Below, one piece after another: positions 1-6,352 of a DNA stretch of 30,795 nt. The stretch is from a virus. A model generated the notes under the pieces. The model was not told the origin of the DNA, ran no database searches, and saw nothing but the letters and a program-made list of their open reading frames with translations. How positions within the stretch are numbered: the stretch's first letter is position 1; each line of letters opens with the position of its first letter. The translations under genes were made by a program, and so were the position numbers. The stretch spans positions 1-30,795 of IMG/VR virus record IMGVR_UViG_3300009603_000037. One strand, given 5' to 3'.

Positions 1-76
1 CCGGGCTTCGAGCTTTGCCCCGGGCTTCGAGCTTTGCCCCGGGCTTCGAGCTTTGCCCCGGGCTCGAACCTTTGCC
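1..76. repeat. 19-bp tandem repeat, four units
   Basis: Three identical units CCGGGCTTCGAGCTTTGCC lie at 1-19, 20-38 and 39-57, followed by a diverged fourth unit, CCGGGCTCGAACCTTTGCC, at 58-76. A further partial relative, CCCGGGCTCGAACCCTT, lies near 92-108. The unit length is not a multiple of three and no reading frame is kept, so it is not coding. The array touches the window edge and may continue to the left. Its role is unknown: iteron, packaging or end-related repeat, or assembly edge are all possible. Confidence 0.9.
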
Positions 77-149
77 ACATATGGGCATGGCACCCGGGCT
101 CGAACCCTTCCATCGGCTCAAGGTCCAAACGTTCGGTGTCGCTTTTCGC

Positions 150-179
150 TTGACATCCTGTAGCCTAAACGTTTATGAT
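150..179 (+). promoter_or_regulatory. Sigma70-type promoter P1
   Basis: TTGACA at 150-155 and TATGAT at 174-179 are separated by 18 bp. The spacer holds TGTAGCCTAAACGTTTA, which includes the perfect palindrome TAAACGTTTA overlapping the start of the -10. The only thing before the terminator at 273-304 is a short non-coding stretch. Related promoters with the same spacer motif lie at 611 and 1072. Confidence 0.75.
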
Positions 180-185
180 TTAGAC

Positions 186-304
186 AAGGCTTAAGTCTTC
201 AGCCTTCGGAGCAGGCCCCCGGGTTCTAGCCCGAAGGTTCGATTCTTTCCTGCACTTTCGTCGGTGCTAGGTGCCCGGTAGGGGAAACTCTACCGGGCTT
301 TTTT
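186..304 (+). ncRNA. Candidate small RNA between promoter P1 and a terminator
   Basis: The interval between the predicted start downstream of P1 and the terminator at 273-304 has no credible open reading frame, so its transcript would be about 115-120 nt. It can fold: CCTTCGG (203-209) pairs with CCGAAGG (231-237), enclosing a CGGG/CCCG stem, and GCAGG (211-215) can pair with CCTGC (249-253) as a pseudoknot-like interaction. The stretch AAGGTTCGATTCTTT resembles a tRNA T arm, but no matching acceptor stem, D arm or anticodon arm can be built around it. I do not recognise an RNA family. Confidence 0.45.
273..304 (+). terminator. Rho-independent terminator
   Basis: A perfect 9-bp stem, GCCCGGTAG (273-281) with CTACCGGGC (290-298), has an 8-nt loop and is followed by six T residues at 299-304. 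Confidence 0.92.
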
Positions 305-560
305 ACGTTCGGGGTCCGAAGAAAAGCAAGATCGCCCGGAACAAAACCCGTAGGGTTTTGAACCTAGAACAAAAAAGTCTTAACTTTGGGGACTATGAAC
401 CTGAGATTTTGAGGCTGGTCCGGGCCATGAATGTTGACACCCGAAGATCTAAAACCTAAAACAAAAGTGTATTCGCTGGGTCAGGGCTTGATCGACAGGC
501 TGCGCCGACTCTTGACGTATTGGGTCGGCGGGATAACAGCCGCCTGATCTTATAGGCCCG
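305..560 (+). other. Gene-poor stretch with a possible 38-codon ORF at 431-547
   Basis: No recognised gene lies here. ATG at 431 opens a 38-codon frame ending at TGA 545-547. It would encode a peptide that is charged at the start (MLTPEDLKPKTK) and amphipathic or hydrophobic later (LIDRLRRLLTYWVGGITAA), just before a strong terminator. No clear Shine-Dalgarno is visible. Another frame ending at 459 (LVRAMNVDTRRSKT at its end) is open but would have to start inside the preceding terminator or from a weak TTG. An inverted repeat CGCCGAC (503-509)/GTCGGCG (524-530) surrounds a TTGACG. The small peptide could be real or chance. Confidence 0.2.
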
Positions 561-609
561 GAGACCGGGGGGAACAAAACGCGCACCCGTTCCCCCCGGT
601 CTCTTTTTT
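561..609 (+). terminator. Very strong Rho-independent terminator
   Basis: A perfect 15-bp stem, GAGACCGGGGGGAAC (561-575) with GTTCCCCCCGGTCTC (589-603), has a 13-nt loop and is followed by six T residues (604-609). The next promoter begins at 611, so it insulates that promoter from upstream transcription. Confidence 0.95.
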
Positions 610-610
610 C

Positions 611-639
611 TTGACGGCTGTAGCCTAACCGTTTAGGCT
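611..639 (+). promoter_or_regulatory. Sigma70-type promoter P2
   Basis: TTGACG at 611-616 is followed by 17 bp and TAGGCT at 634-639. The spacer repeats TGTAGCC and carries CCTAACCGTTTAGG, a 14-bp palindrome with one mismatch that covers the -10 region. It lies immediately upstream of the gene starting at 695 and directly after a terminator T-tract. Confidence 0.7.
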
Positions 640-694
640 TCAACGGTGGGGCTAGACTACCCCCCGAAACCAGTTGACCCGAAGGACCGATCCA

Positions 695-1027
695 ATGAAC
701 ACGCCAAACCCCCCAAACGAAACCGCTCCCCCCGAAAAACCGGCAGGCCCATGCCCCATGTGTGGATCATATGGTAGGCCCGGATACATGCGGAACGCTT
801 GGCAATGGGTCCGCTGTCATTTAGCCCTCAAAAGTGAATGCCCGGATGCACTTCCAGGCCCCGAATTCTCACAGGGTCAAACCGTTGTGTGGGGATCCTG
901 CTTGGCCGAAATCACCCGGGCTGTACTGGCACCCGAAGGCACCCGCTATCAAATCAGTTGGCGGCACCCCAGAGAATCGGGCGAGCAACAGGCCTGGGTC
1001 GATGAATCAGAACTTCAAAAGTTATAA
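695..1027 (+). CDS. Small cysteine-containing protein, unknown function
   Basis: I do not recognise this 110-residue protein. ATG 695 is preferred over the in-frame TTG at 674 because GAAGGA lies 8 nt upstream of the ATG. The N-terminus is proline and asparagine rich, followed by GPCPMCGSYG, a CxxC pair typical of a zinc ribbon, with further Cys/His (VRCHLALKSEC). The second half (about residues 60-110) looks like a small beta-rich domain (VVWGSCLAEITRAVLAP, YQISWRHPRE). It is the first gene after promoter P2. Its N-terminal layout (MN, PN/PP-rich, GPCxxC) resembles that of the next gene, suggesting a shared zinc-binding leader region. A regulatory or nucleic-acid-binding role is only a guess. 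Confidence 0.7.
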   Translation: MNTPNPPNETAPPEKPAGPCPMCGSYGRPGYMRNAWQWVRCHLALKSECPDALPGPEFSQGQTVVWGSCLAEITRAVLAPEGTRYQISWRHPRESGEQQAWVDESELQKL

Positions 1028-1034
1028 CTTCCAG

Positions 1035-1058
1035 ACACCCTATAGGCCGGAGACTTTT
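1035..1058 (+). repeat. 24-bp element also found before recA
   Basis: ACACCCTATAGGCCGGAGAC plus TTTT matches 22 of 24 bases of 12974-12997, just upstream of recA. A related stretch, TATAGGCCCGGAGAC, precedes the terminator at 561. Here it is followed by a T/C-rich tract and promoter P3. At recA the GGAG serves as ribosome binding site; here no gene starts after it. Confidence 0.6.
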
Positions 1059-1071
1059 TCTCTCTTTTTTC

Positions 1072-1100
1072 TTGACTCCCTGTAACCAAATTGTTATTCT
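1072..1100 (+). promoter_or_regulatory. Sigma70-type promoter P3
   Basis: TTGACT at 1072-1077, 17 bp, then TATTCT at 1095-1100. It shares CTCTTTTTTCTTGAC with P2 directly upstream, and TGTAACC in the spacer where P1 and P2 have TGTAGCC. The gene starting at 1154 lies about 50 bp downstream. Confidence 0.75.
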
Positions 1101-1153
1101 GTTTATAGGTCACTAGATGACCACAACCGATGAACCGACGAAAGGAATTTAAA

Positions 1154-2083
1154 ATGAACAATTCACCAAACGATACCCATCCCCCCGAATTTGACGGACC
1201 TTGCCACTGTGAGGTTTGCGGTAAAGACGTGGAAGCCAAACCGGGTCAAGCTTGCGAATGTACCGAGTGCCCGGTTTGCCATGAAACCGGCAACACTGAA
1301 TGTTTCGGCACCCATGTTGCGGCCTTGCCCCAACGTTACACGTGGACCGTTGCTTGGGATAACGGGCACGCTTGTGATACGCTTGGAACCTTCGATACGA
1401 AAGAGGCTGCAACAAACGCCGGGGAAAATTGGCTATCCGAAATGGTCGCTATTGATACGAACCCGGCCGAAGCGGCCGACGCGTATAGCTTCGAGGTTTT
1501 GGAACCCGAAGAGGTTTGCAACACGCCCGAAGATATCCGAGAAGCGATCTCTTCGTTGGCCTTCGATAAACTTCTACGCCTGCTTGATCAATCCCCCGAC
1601 GTATCCGCAGCGGGTTTGCTGATCGAAACCGCAGACAGAACCAACAAAGCGGATACGATTGAGGCTTTCATCGCTGGCGTCAAGCGGCCCGGGCTTATCC
1701 CGGCAAAGCATGGGCACCTTGCGGGCGCATTCGTCATAGGCTCATACGTCCGTTCGGTGTTGTTTAGTCCCGACGGTCCAACGTGCGTCCCCGGGCATTT
1801 GCGCGTAGCCTTTGCAAAGATCACGGCCGCGCGTCTTGTTGCGTTTGCGGAAGCTTACGTCATGGGGAATCTTAAGAGTATGGGCGAAGTACTCCCGGAC
1901 TACTACGCCGATTGTCTAGAAACACGGTTTGCCTTTTGCCCGATTAACTTTCTCACGCCCGACGGTCGGGTAGTCAGCGAAAAGGCTAAGAACTTTCAAC
2001 GTGAGTACGCCGCCGATGAAATCGAACTCCGGGAAGAGGTGGACGCACTGAAGTCTAAACTAAACGGCAAGGTGTCCGCATGA
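1154..2083 (+). CDS. Protein with N-terminal zinc-binding cysteines, unknown function
   Basis: Start ATG 1154 has AAAGGA 8 nt upstream; the in-frame ATG at 1130 lacks this. The 309-residue product begins with a proline-rich leader and then a dense cysteine region (about residues 16-50: CHCEVCG, CECTECPVCHETG) that probably binds two zinc ions. The remainder has a segment about residues 64-115 that looks like an alpha/beta domain (YTWTVAWDNG, FDTKEAATNAGENWL), then mostly helical sequence ending in a charged coiled-coil-like tail (EIELREEVDALKSKLNGK). No catalytic motif is evident. The gene ends with an ATGA overlap into the next gene, so both are probably translated together from promoter P3. 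Confidence 0.8.
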   Translation: MNNSPNDTHPPEFDGPCHCEVCGKDVEAKPGQACECTECPVCHETGNTECFGTHVAALPQRYTWTVAWDNGHACDTLGTFDTKEAATNAGENWLSEMVAIDTNPAEAADAYSFEVLEPEEVCNTPEDIREAISSLAFDKLLRLLDQSPDVSAAGLLIETADRTNKADTIEAFIAGVKRPGLIPAKHGHLAGAFVIGSYVRSVLFSPDGPTCVPGHLRVAFAKITAARLVAFAEAYVMGNLKSMGEVLPDYYADCLETRFAFCPINFLTPDGRVVSEKAKNFQREYAADEIELREEVDALKSKLNGKVSA

Positions 2084-2388
2084 ATGATCGGATGCCCAAA
2101 GGACGGCGGTCTGGTTGCTGGGATAAAAATCTCACGAAAACAAACCGGGCCGCCCGTGAACGGGAAGTGCTCTATTATTTCGACACCTGTCCGGGCGCGG
2201 GTTGGGTAGACACGCCTCGAATCGCAGACGGCGGGCTGATTCCTCACGCCTCCGGGCTCAAAGTTATAACTCTTGTTAAAAAGATGCACGCCGCTGGCCT
2301 GCTCCAACGGAAAATCGCATACAAATCGCACAACCATTCATCCGTTTACGCGTACAGGAAGGGTCGAGATGATGTTTCTATCGGATAA
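2080..2388 (+). CDS. Small winged-helix-like protein
   Basis: This 102-residue basic protein starts at the ATG overlapping the previous stop. After a basic N-terminus (MPKGRRSGCWDKNLTKTNRA), the pattern REREVLYYF, then DTPRIADGG, LKVITLVKKMHAAGLLQRK and SSVYAYRKG, fits a winged helix-turn-helix: helix 1, helix 2, a recognition helix ending in the usual mAxGLLxR turn, and a beta wing. A role as a phage transcription or replication initiation regulator is inferred from fold pattern only. The next gene begins inside its last codons. Confidence 0.65.
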   Translation: MNDRMPKGRRSGCWDKNLTKTNRAAREREVLYYFDTCPGAGWVDTPRIADGGLIPHASGLKVITLVKKMHAAGLLQRKIAYKSHNHSSVYAYRKGRDDVSIG

Positions 2389-2704
2389 CGACGCCGCCTC
2401 GAAAGCGATCAAGGCTTTGGCTTTGATCGAAAAGTTGGTCAAATCAAATTTCGTTTGCACGTTTCCAGTAGAGCCAAAAAACTGTTCGGCTCAGGACGTT
2501 TTGCGGATTGCTTTCTACCATGTGCTAGGTTTGGAGAACGTCACCCTCACGGAGGGCGAAACGAAAGGCACGGAATACATCGAAGCGGCATTTAAAAACA
2601 TGGGTCTTTTGAATGATTGGGAACTTCTAAAGGGGTCCATCCCGGCCGAAACGATGGAACAGCAAACTTATATGGAAATGGTAGACGATCTCTATAGCGA
2701 ATAG
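2369..2704 (+). CDS. Small acidic protein, unknown function
   Basis: I do not recognise this protein of about 111 residues. ATG 2369 (or the adjacent ATG 2372) follows AGGAAGGG by 5-6 nt and overlaps the upstream gene by 20 bases; more upstream in-frame starts would overlap further without a ribosome site. The sequence is helical and acidic (AIKALALIEKLVKSN, YIEAAFKNMGLLNDWELLKG, METMVDDLYSE-type C-terminus) with two cysteines and no motif I can name. It is part of the small-gene cluster of the early operon. Confidence 0.65.
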   Translation: MMFLSDNDAASKAIKALALIEKLVKSNFVCTFPVEPKNCSAQDVLRIAFYHVLGLENVTLTEGETKGTEYIEAAFKNMGLLNDWELLKGSIPAETMEQQTYMEMVDDLYSE

Positions 2705-2715
2705 GGGGGCTTAAA

Positions 2716-2973
2716 ATGTTGGGAATGATGACTCGTGTTAGCCCTAAAGTAAAAGCGTACTTTGTCCTGTCTCGAAAAGACAAAAAGAGCCCACAGATCG
2801 CCCGATACTATAGCGGGCTTTCTATCTTCCCAACGCTAACACTGGCAGAACGACGCGCGCGAACATTGCGCCGACGAAACGCCGCGCTGGAAATTAAAAT
2901 CTTGCCCTGGCATTCAGAAATGGGCGAAATGGATCGGTTTGAAATGTGGGCTAGTGGGTTAGAAGCGAAATGA
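2716..2973 (+). CDS. Small basic protein, unknown function
   Basis: ATG 2716 follows a GGGGGG purine tract by 6 nt. The 85-residue product is very basic in its first two thirds (KVKAYFVLSRKDKKS, AERRARTLRRRNAALEIK). The order of strands and helix (KAYFVLSR, QIARYYSG, then the arginine-rich helix, then EIKILPW) could be a small alpha/beta fold that binds nucleic acid, but I recognise no family. It sits 11 bp after one gene and 12 bp before the next. Confidence 0.6.
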   Translation: MLGMMTRVSPKVKAYFVLSRKDKKSPQIARYYSGLSIFPTLTLAERRARTLRRRNAALEIKILPWHSEMGEMDRFEMWASGLEAK

Positions 2974-2985
2974 CAGGGGGACTCA

Positions 2986-3183
2986 ATGGGAAACTTTGAA
3001 GGCTTTTTACAGGGGATCATGATCGGAACCTGTGCAAGTTGCGCACAAGGAAACCTCATAACAATGGGCTGCGCCAACTGCTCAAAGCCGGTTTGCCCGA
3101 AGTGCGTTTACAAGACGAAATCGAAATCACTCGGAGACATTAAAGTCTGCCCGAAGTGCAGAAAGTCTAAACAAGACGCATGA
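2986..3183 (+). CDS. Small zinc-ribbon protein
   Basis: This 65-residue protein has four CxxC-type pairs: CASC, CANC, CPKC and CPKC. That is enough for a double zinc ribbon or treble-clef arrangement (residues about 16-58). The C-terminus is lysine-rich. ATG 2986 follows AGGGGG by 5 nt. The stop overlaps the nuclease start (ATGA at 3180), so it is translationally coupled to that gene. Such small zinc proteins in phages often bind nucleic acid or host enzymes; which applies here cannot be told. Confidence 0.75.
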   Translation: MGNFEGFLQGIMIGTCASCAQGNLITMGCANCSKPVCPKCVYKTKSKSLGDIKVCPKCRKSKQDA

Positions 3184-3929
3184 CAATTCTTAGCGGTCAA
3201 CTAGCACACGTCAGTCCGTCGAGCATTCAGAACTTTCTTGGGTGCAACCGGCGTTGGTGGCATGAATACTCGCAAGGGGTCGAACGGGTCACTCACCCGG
3301 CCGCTGCTTTGGGCACGGCTTTACACGGGGAACTCGAACGATACTTGCTAGACTCGAAAGACCCTACCAGCGAGAGACTTTTACCTGCTTTGGAATACTT
3401 CCCCCCGGCTGGCGCTGGGATTGAGATAGAAAGTCTAAACAAAGAAACTGGTACTAGCGGCGTCCTTGTGGAGACCTGGCTTTTGAAAGACCTGGGGTTT
3501 GTGAAATTCAAAGGTCGGGCAGACGTTATAGATCTGCGCGGGGTCGCGCCAAAGATTCAAGACCTGAAAACAACGGGGAACATTCGCTACGCAAAAACGG
3601 GTCCACAGCTAAAGGCCAATGTGCAGATGTTGTGCTACGCGCACGTCTTGATGGAAAGCCTGGACGCGCCTTCGGTGGAAGTCGAGCACGTTTACTGCAC
3701 AACGAAAGGCGCGCACCATTCACACACGGCCAGTGCTTACATAGACCGGGACGAAGCCGCAGCGTTTTGGGATCGGATGATCGTCCCCACAGCCAGAGAA
3801 ATGGTCATAGCCTACCAAGAAGAATGGCGATCATCGGTCGAACCAACACGATCAGAGTGCAGTGCCTTTGGTGGGTGCCCGCACAAAGCCTTGTGCCCGG
3901 ACGTACACCAGAAAAGTCTAAACATTTGA
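3180..3929 (+). CDS. Cas4/RecB-like PD-(D/E)XK nuclease with likely Fe-S cluster
   Basis: The 249-residue protein has the RecB-family nuclease motifs in order: GTALHG with His49, KGRADVID with Asp115, IQDLK with Asp128 and Lys130, and the helix QLKANVQMLCYAH with Gln149 and Tyr153. One early cysteine (Cys22, LGCNRRWW) and three late ones (Cys227, Cys233, Cys239; CX5CX5C) match the layout of 4Fe-4S ligands in Cas4 and AddB nucleases. Such proteins cut single-stranded DNA ends, usually as exonucleases, and in phages accompany replication and recombination genes. There is no cas1 or CRISPR array here, so a role in adaptation is not supported. The gene is coupled to the preceding zinc protein and followed by a noncoding stretch. 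Confidence 0.88.
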   Translation: MTILSGQLAHVSPSSIQNFLGCNRRWWHEYSQGVERVTHPAAALGTALHGELERYLLDSKDPTSERLLPALEYFPPAGAGIEIESLNKETGTSGVLVETWLLKDLGFVKFKGRADVIDLRGVAPKIQDLKTTGNIRYAKTGPQLKANVQMLCYAHVLMESLDAPSVEVEHVYCTTKGAHHSHTASAYIDRDEAAAFWDRMIVPTAREMVIAYQEEWRSSVEPTRSECSAFGGCPHKALCPDVHQKSLNI

Positions 3930-3947
3930 AGGGTTTAGATGTCTTTT
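3917..3947 (+). terminator. Weak hairpin at the nuclease stop codon
   Basis: TCTAAAC (3917-3923) and GTTTAGA (3933-3939) form a 7-bp AT-rich stem around the TGA stop, followed by TGTCTTTT. It may be a weak terminator, or simply two facing copies of the recurrent GTCTAAAC motif. Confidence 0.35.
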
Positions 3948-3973
3948 AAACAAAAAATTTATGCGCTTTCTTC

Positions 3974-4002
3974 TTGACTATTAGGAATACAACGGTTAGG
4001 TT
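3974..4002 (+). promoter_or_regulatory. Sigma70-type promoter P4 for the replication operon
   Basis: TTGACT at 3974-3979, 17 bp, then TAGGTT at 3997-4002. The stretch AACGGTTAGG at 3991-4000 is the exact reverse complement of CCTAACCGTT in promoter P2, so the two promoters probably share a regulator-binding half-site. It begins a 240-bp leader before the helicase gene. Confidence 0.65.
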
Positions 4003-4242
4003 ACTTATACCCTTTGAGATATGGGGCAAGGTTGCTTCACGGGTCTTGTAAATGCCCGTGGGTTTAACTGCGATTGGTAGATAAGAAATTTGGGAGTAAG
4101 TGTGCGCCTTCAGGTGCAGGATCGCATAGCTTATTGGCGGCGTCACGAATGCCAATGCCTGCAAAGCTGGCGGTCCTCATAAAGGCCCGGGGGCGCGCAC
4201 CCTCTTTTAAACCGATGAAAACGATGAACACCGAAGGTCCGT
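4003..4242 (+). other. Long leader upstream of the UvsW-like helicase gene
   Basis: About 240 bases with no supported gene. It contains a stem CACGGG (4038-4043)/CCCGTG (4055-4060) with an 11-nt loop, without a T-tract. An open frame from ATG 4149 runs out of frame into the helicase gene but shows no coding character. The ribosome site GAAGG lies just before the helicase ATG. A riboswitch or leader control is possible, but I see no known motif. Confidence 0.35.
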
Positions 4243-5700
4243 ATGCCCGAAGAACCAACAAGCCTGCAACTCCCGCTGATTTTTGATCGGCCGCTCACAA
4301 TAGAGCAGGGTCGAGCTTGCTGCCGGGTTATCGCTGGGCCAGAAGACTCGATCCGTTGGCTAAAACAATACTTTACAATCCCGCCAAACCCCCGATCCCC
4401 ACAGCAATTCCCCGTCAAACTATACTTTGGAAACCCTGTGACTTTCGGATCCGGCCTACTCCCCCTGGTATTGGATGCGGCAAAGCGGGCACAAGTACCG
4501 GTCCAAGTTGACGTCAAAAGGGGCTCCCCACCGGAGACTTTTTGCGCGGCCGATGTTGGTTGGCTACGAGACTATCAACACGAAGCGGTTTGGTCGGTGC
4601 TAGAAAATCATGTTGGCGTCTTGTGGATGCCCACCGGATCGGGAAAGACAGAAGTTGCTATAGCGCTCACGCGAAAAGTGCCCGGGCAATGGTTGTTCCT
4701 GGTACACAGGGGCATACTAGTTGAACAGCTTGCAGACCGGTACAAGCTGCGCACCGGCCTGACGGCTTCGCGCGTAAAGTCTGGACTTATAGAGAAAGGA
4801 TCTGAAGATAGCAACCTGACGGTGGCGACCTTCCAAACAATTTGGAAAAACAGGAAGCACCAGGAGATCCGGGATCTGGTGTTCGGGGTTGAGGGTATAA
4901 TAATAGATGAGGCACACACGCTAGGTGGGCGAACCTTCCAGAAAGTTGCTCTAGCCTGCGAGAACGCTTGGTACCGGGTTGGCTTATCCGGCACACCCTT
5001 CGCACGAACCGACGACAAAGCAGTACTAGTTCAAGGGGCGACCGGCCCGGTCATATATAAGCTTGGAGCCAGCAAACTTGTCGAGCATGGTGTCCTTGCA
5101 AAGCCTACGATCTGGATGGTGCCCTGCTATCAGTCCCCGTCCCATGTTTATTTGAACGACTGGCAGAAAAAATACAAAGAGTTGATCATAGAAAGTTTAG
5201 ACCGTAACCGGGTCGTGGTGGCAGAAACCCTTAAGGCACCCAAACCGGCATTGGTTTTTGTAAAGGCGTTGAAGCATGGATTCAACTTGAAAGATATGCT
5301 CGAAGACGTTGGACTTCGAGTCGAGTTGGTGACGGGGCGAGACCCAAACGAGTTGAGGCAGCGAAAGATCTCCAGCCTAGAAAGTGGTCACTCTGACGTT
5401 GTTGTTGCCAGCGTTGTCTTACAGGAAGGCGTGGACATACCAGAATTAAGATCCGTTATAGTAGCAAGTGGCGGGAAATCTGGTATAGCTACTATTCAAC
5501 GTGTCGGGCGTGCCATGCGAATGGCCGACGGGAAATCCGATTGCGTTGTCATAGACATATTCGACCGGGGGGAGCACACGCTAAGGCGTCACGCCAGAGA
5601 ACGTTTAAACTCATACAGAAAAGAAGGCTACGAAGTGCAGACAGCCAGCGTTGGCAGTCTTAGCGAAACAGTGTCATGGGGTAACAACAATGCGGATTGA
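4243..5700 (+). CDS. Superfamily 2 DNA helicase, UvsW/RadD-like
   Basis: The 485-residue protein carries the SF2 motifs in order: a Q-like RDYQHEAV (109-116), Walker A TGSGKT (131-136), DEAH (222-225), SGTP (249-252), motif V VVLQEGVDIPE (about 391-401) and motif VI QRVGRAMR (419-426). The N-terminal 100 residues, before the core, match the extra domain seen in UvsW-type helicases. UvsW unwinds branched DNA and R-loops and moves replication from origin-dependent to recombination-dependent start in T4; the same role is inferred here because UvsY-, gp32- and gp46/47-like genes follow. ATG 4243 has GAAGG 6 nt upstream. The 3' end overlaps the next gene by 11 nt. Confidence 0.92.
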   Translation: MPEEPTSLQLPLIFDRPLTIEQGRACCRVIAGPEDSIRWLKQYFTIPPNPRSPQQFPVKLYFGNPVTFGSGLLPLVLDAAKRAQVPVQVDVKRGSPPETFCAADVGWLRDYQHEAVWSVLENHVGVLWMPTGSGKTEVAIALTRKVPGQWLFLVHRGILVEQLADRYKLRTGLTASRVKSGLIEKGSEDSNLTVATFQTIWKNRKHQEIRDLVFGVEGIIIDEAHTLGGRTFQKVALACENAWYRVGLSGTPFARTDDKAVLVQGATGPVIYKLGASKLVEHGVLAKPTIWMVPCYQSPSHVYLNDWQKKYKELIIESLDRNRVVVAETLKAPKPALVFVKALKHGFNLKDMLEDVGLRVELVTGRDPNELRQRKISSLESGHSDVVVASVVLQEGVDIPELRSVIVASGGKSGIATIQRVGRAMRMADGKSDCVVIDIFDRGEHTLRRHARERLNSYRKEGYEVQTASVGSLSETVSWGNNNAD

Positions 5701-6352
5701 TGGCTACGCAGAAAGAACCCCCGCGTGGTTGGTTGAAGCAGTTCAACGCGGGGACGCTTTCCCGTTTCCCGGGAGTTCAGTTGCCCCACCCGTGATAATA
5801 CCCGCTCCACCCCACATAGATGTTACCAGTACAGATGAGGCCCGGGCCGAATTCATAGCAAAGGCCTACCGCACGGCATTTCACGCACGAACGGGCAGAC
5901 GTTCGTATGCAATGTCCCGGGGTTCTATCACAGCTTATCGCTACTATAACTCCCTGGTGACAGCGGCTAAATTGCTGTTACAGTTCAAAACTTCACCGCT
6001 AACCTGGGCGTACTGGTCAATGGGAATCTGGGAAGAATGGAAGGGTCCGAGTAAGCCAGCACCCGTGCACTGGATCTTTAGCGCTTCCCGGATCGACATT
6101 CGCGTTGAGCAGTACCGGCGCGAGGCTGGTGATGGGGCTCCGAAAGCGGTGTTGACGTTTATGCACCGGGCACTTATTCAACGATACAACAAATTTACAA
6201 CCGACGCTTTGATCATAGGCTGCAAAAAAGCTACCGAAAAACACTTCCCTGGTGGGACTTACGAAGCGCTTGTTAAGAAAGCACGCTACGAACAAAAGTC
6301 TAAACAAAGAGAGGTCGATGCACGCGTCAGAAATGGGGAGTGGGTATGGTAG
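5690..6352 (+). CDS. Unrecognised protein between two helicases
   Basis: ATG 5690 overlaps the helicase stop by 11 nt; the frame is open further upstream but that would overlap the helicase more. The 220-residue product has a proline-rich early part (FPGSSVAPPVIIPAPP), then a predominantly helical, basic region with many aromatic residues (ITAYRYYNSLVTAAKLLLQF, WAYWSMGIWEEWKG) and a basic C-terminus (YEALVKKARYEQKSKQREV). No enzyme motif is visible. Its position just before the DnaB-like helicase, with a 7-base overlap, makes a helicase loader or accessory role worth testing, but this is inference from place only. Confidence 0.75.
   Translation: MRIDGYAERTPAWLVEAVQRGDAFPFPGSSVAPPVIIPAPPHIDVTSTDEARAEFIAKAYRTAFHARTGRRSYAMSRGSITAYRYYNSLVTAAKLLLQFKTSPLTWAYWSMGIWEEWKGPSKPAPVHWIFSASRIDIRVEQYRREAGDGAPKAVLTFMHRALIQRYNKFTTDALIIGCKKATEKHFPGGTYEALVKKARYEQKSKQREVDARVRNGEWVW

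Noticed and set aside
1-76. CRISPR array from regular repeats
   Set aside because: Units are directly adjacent with no spacers, and no CRISPR-associated adaptation gene is present apart from a Cas4-like nuclease that belongs to the replication operon.
186-257. tRNA gene suggested by AAGGTTCGATTCTTT
   Set aside because: A T-arm-like stem and loop can be drawn, but the seven bases after it (CTGCACT) have no partner at the expected 5' position, and no D arm or anticodon arm can be formed.
271-459. Open frame of 62 codons from GTG
   Set aside because: Its start and first codons lie inside the terminator stem at 273-304 and there is no ribosome site; a later TTG start would leave only about 33 residues with no support.
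4074-4286. Plus-strand frame of 70 codons in the helicase leader
   Set aside because: Starts from TTG without a Shine-Dalgarno, lacks coding character and runs out of frame into the helicase gene.
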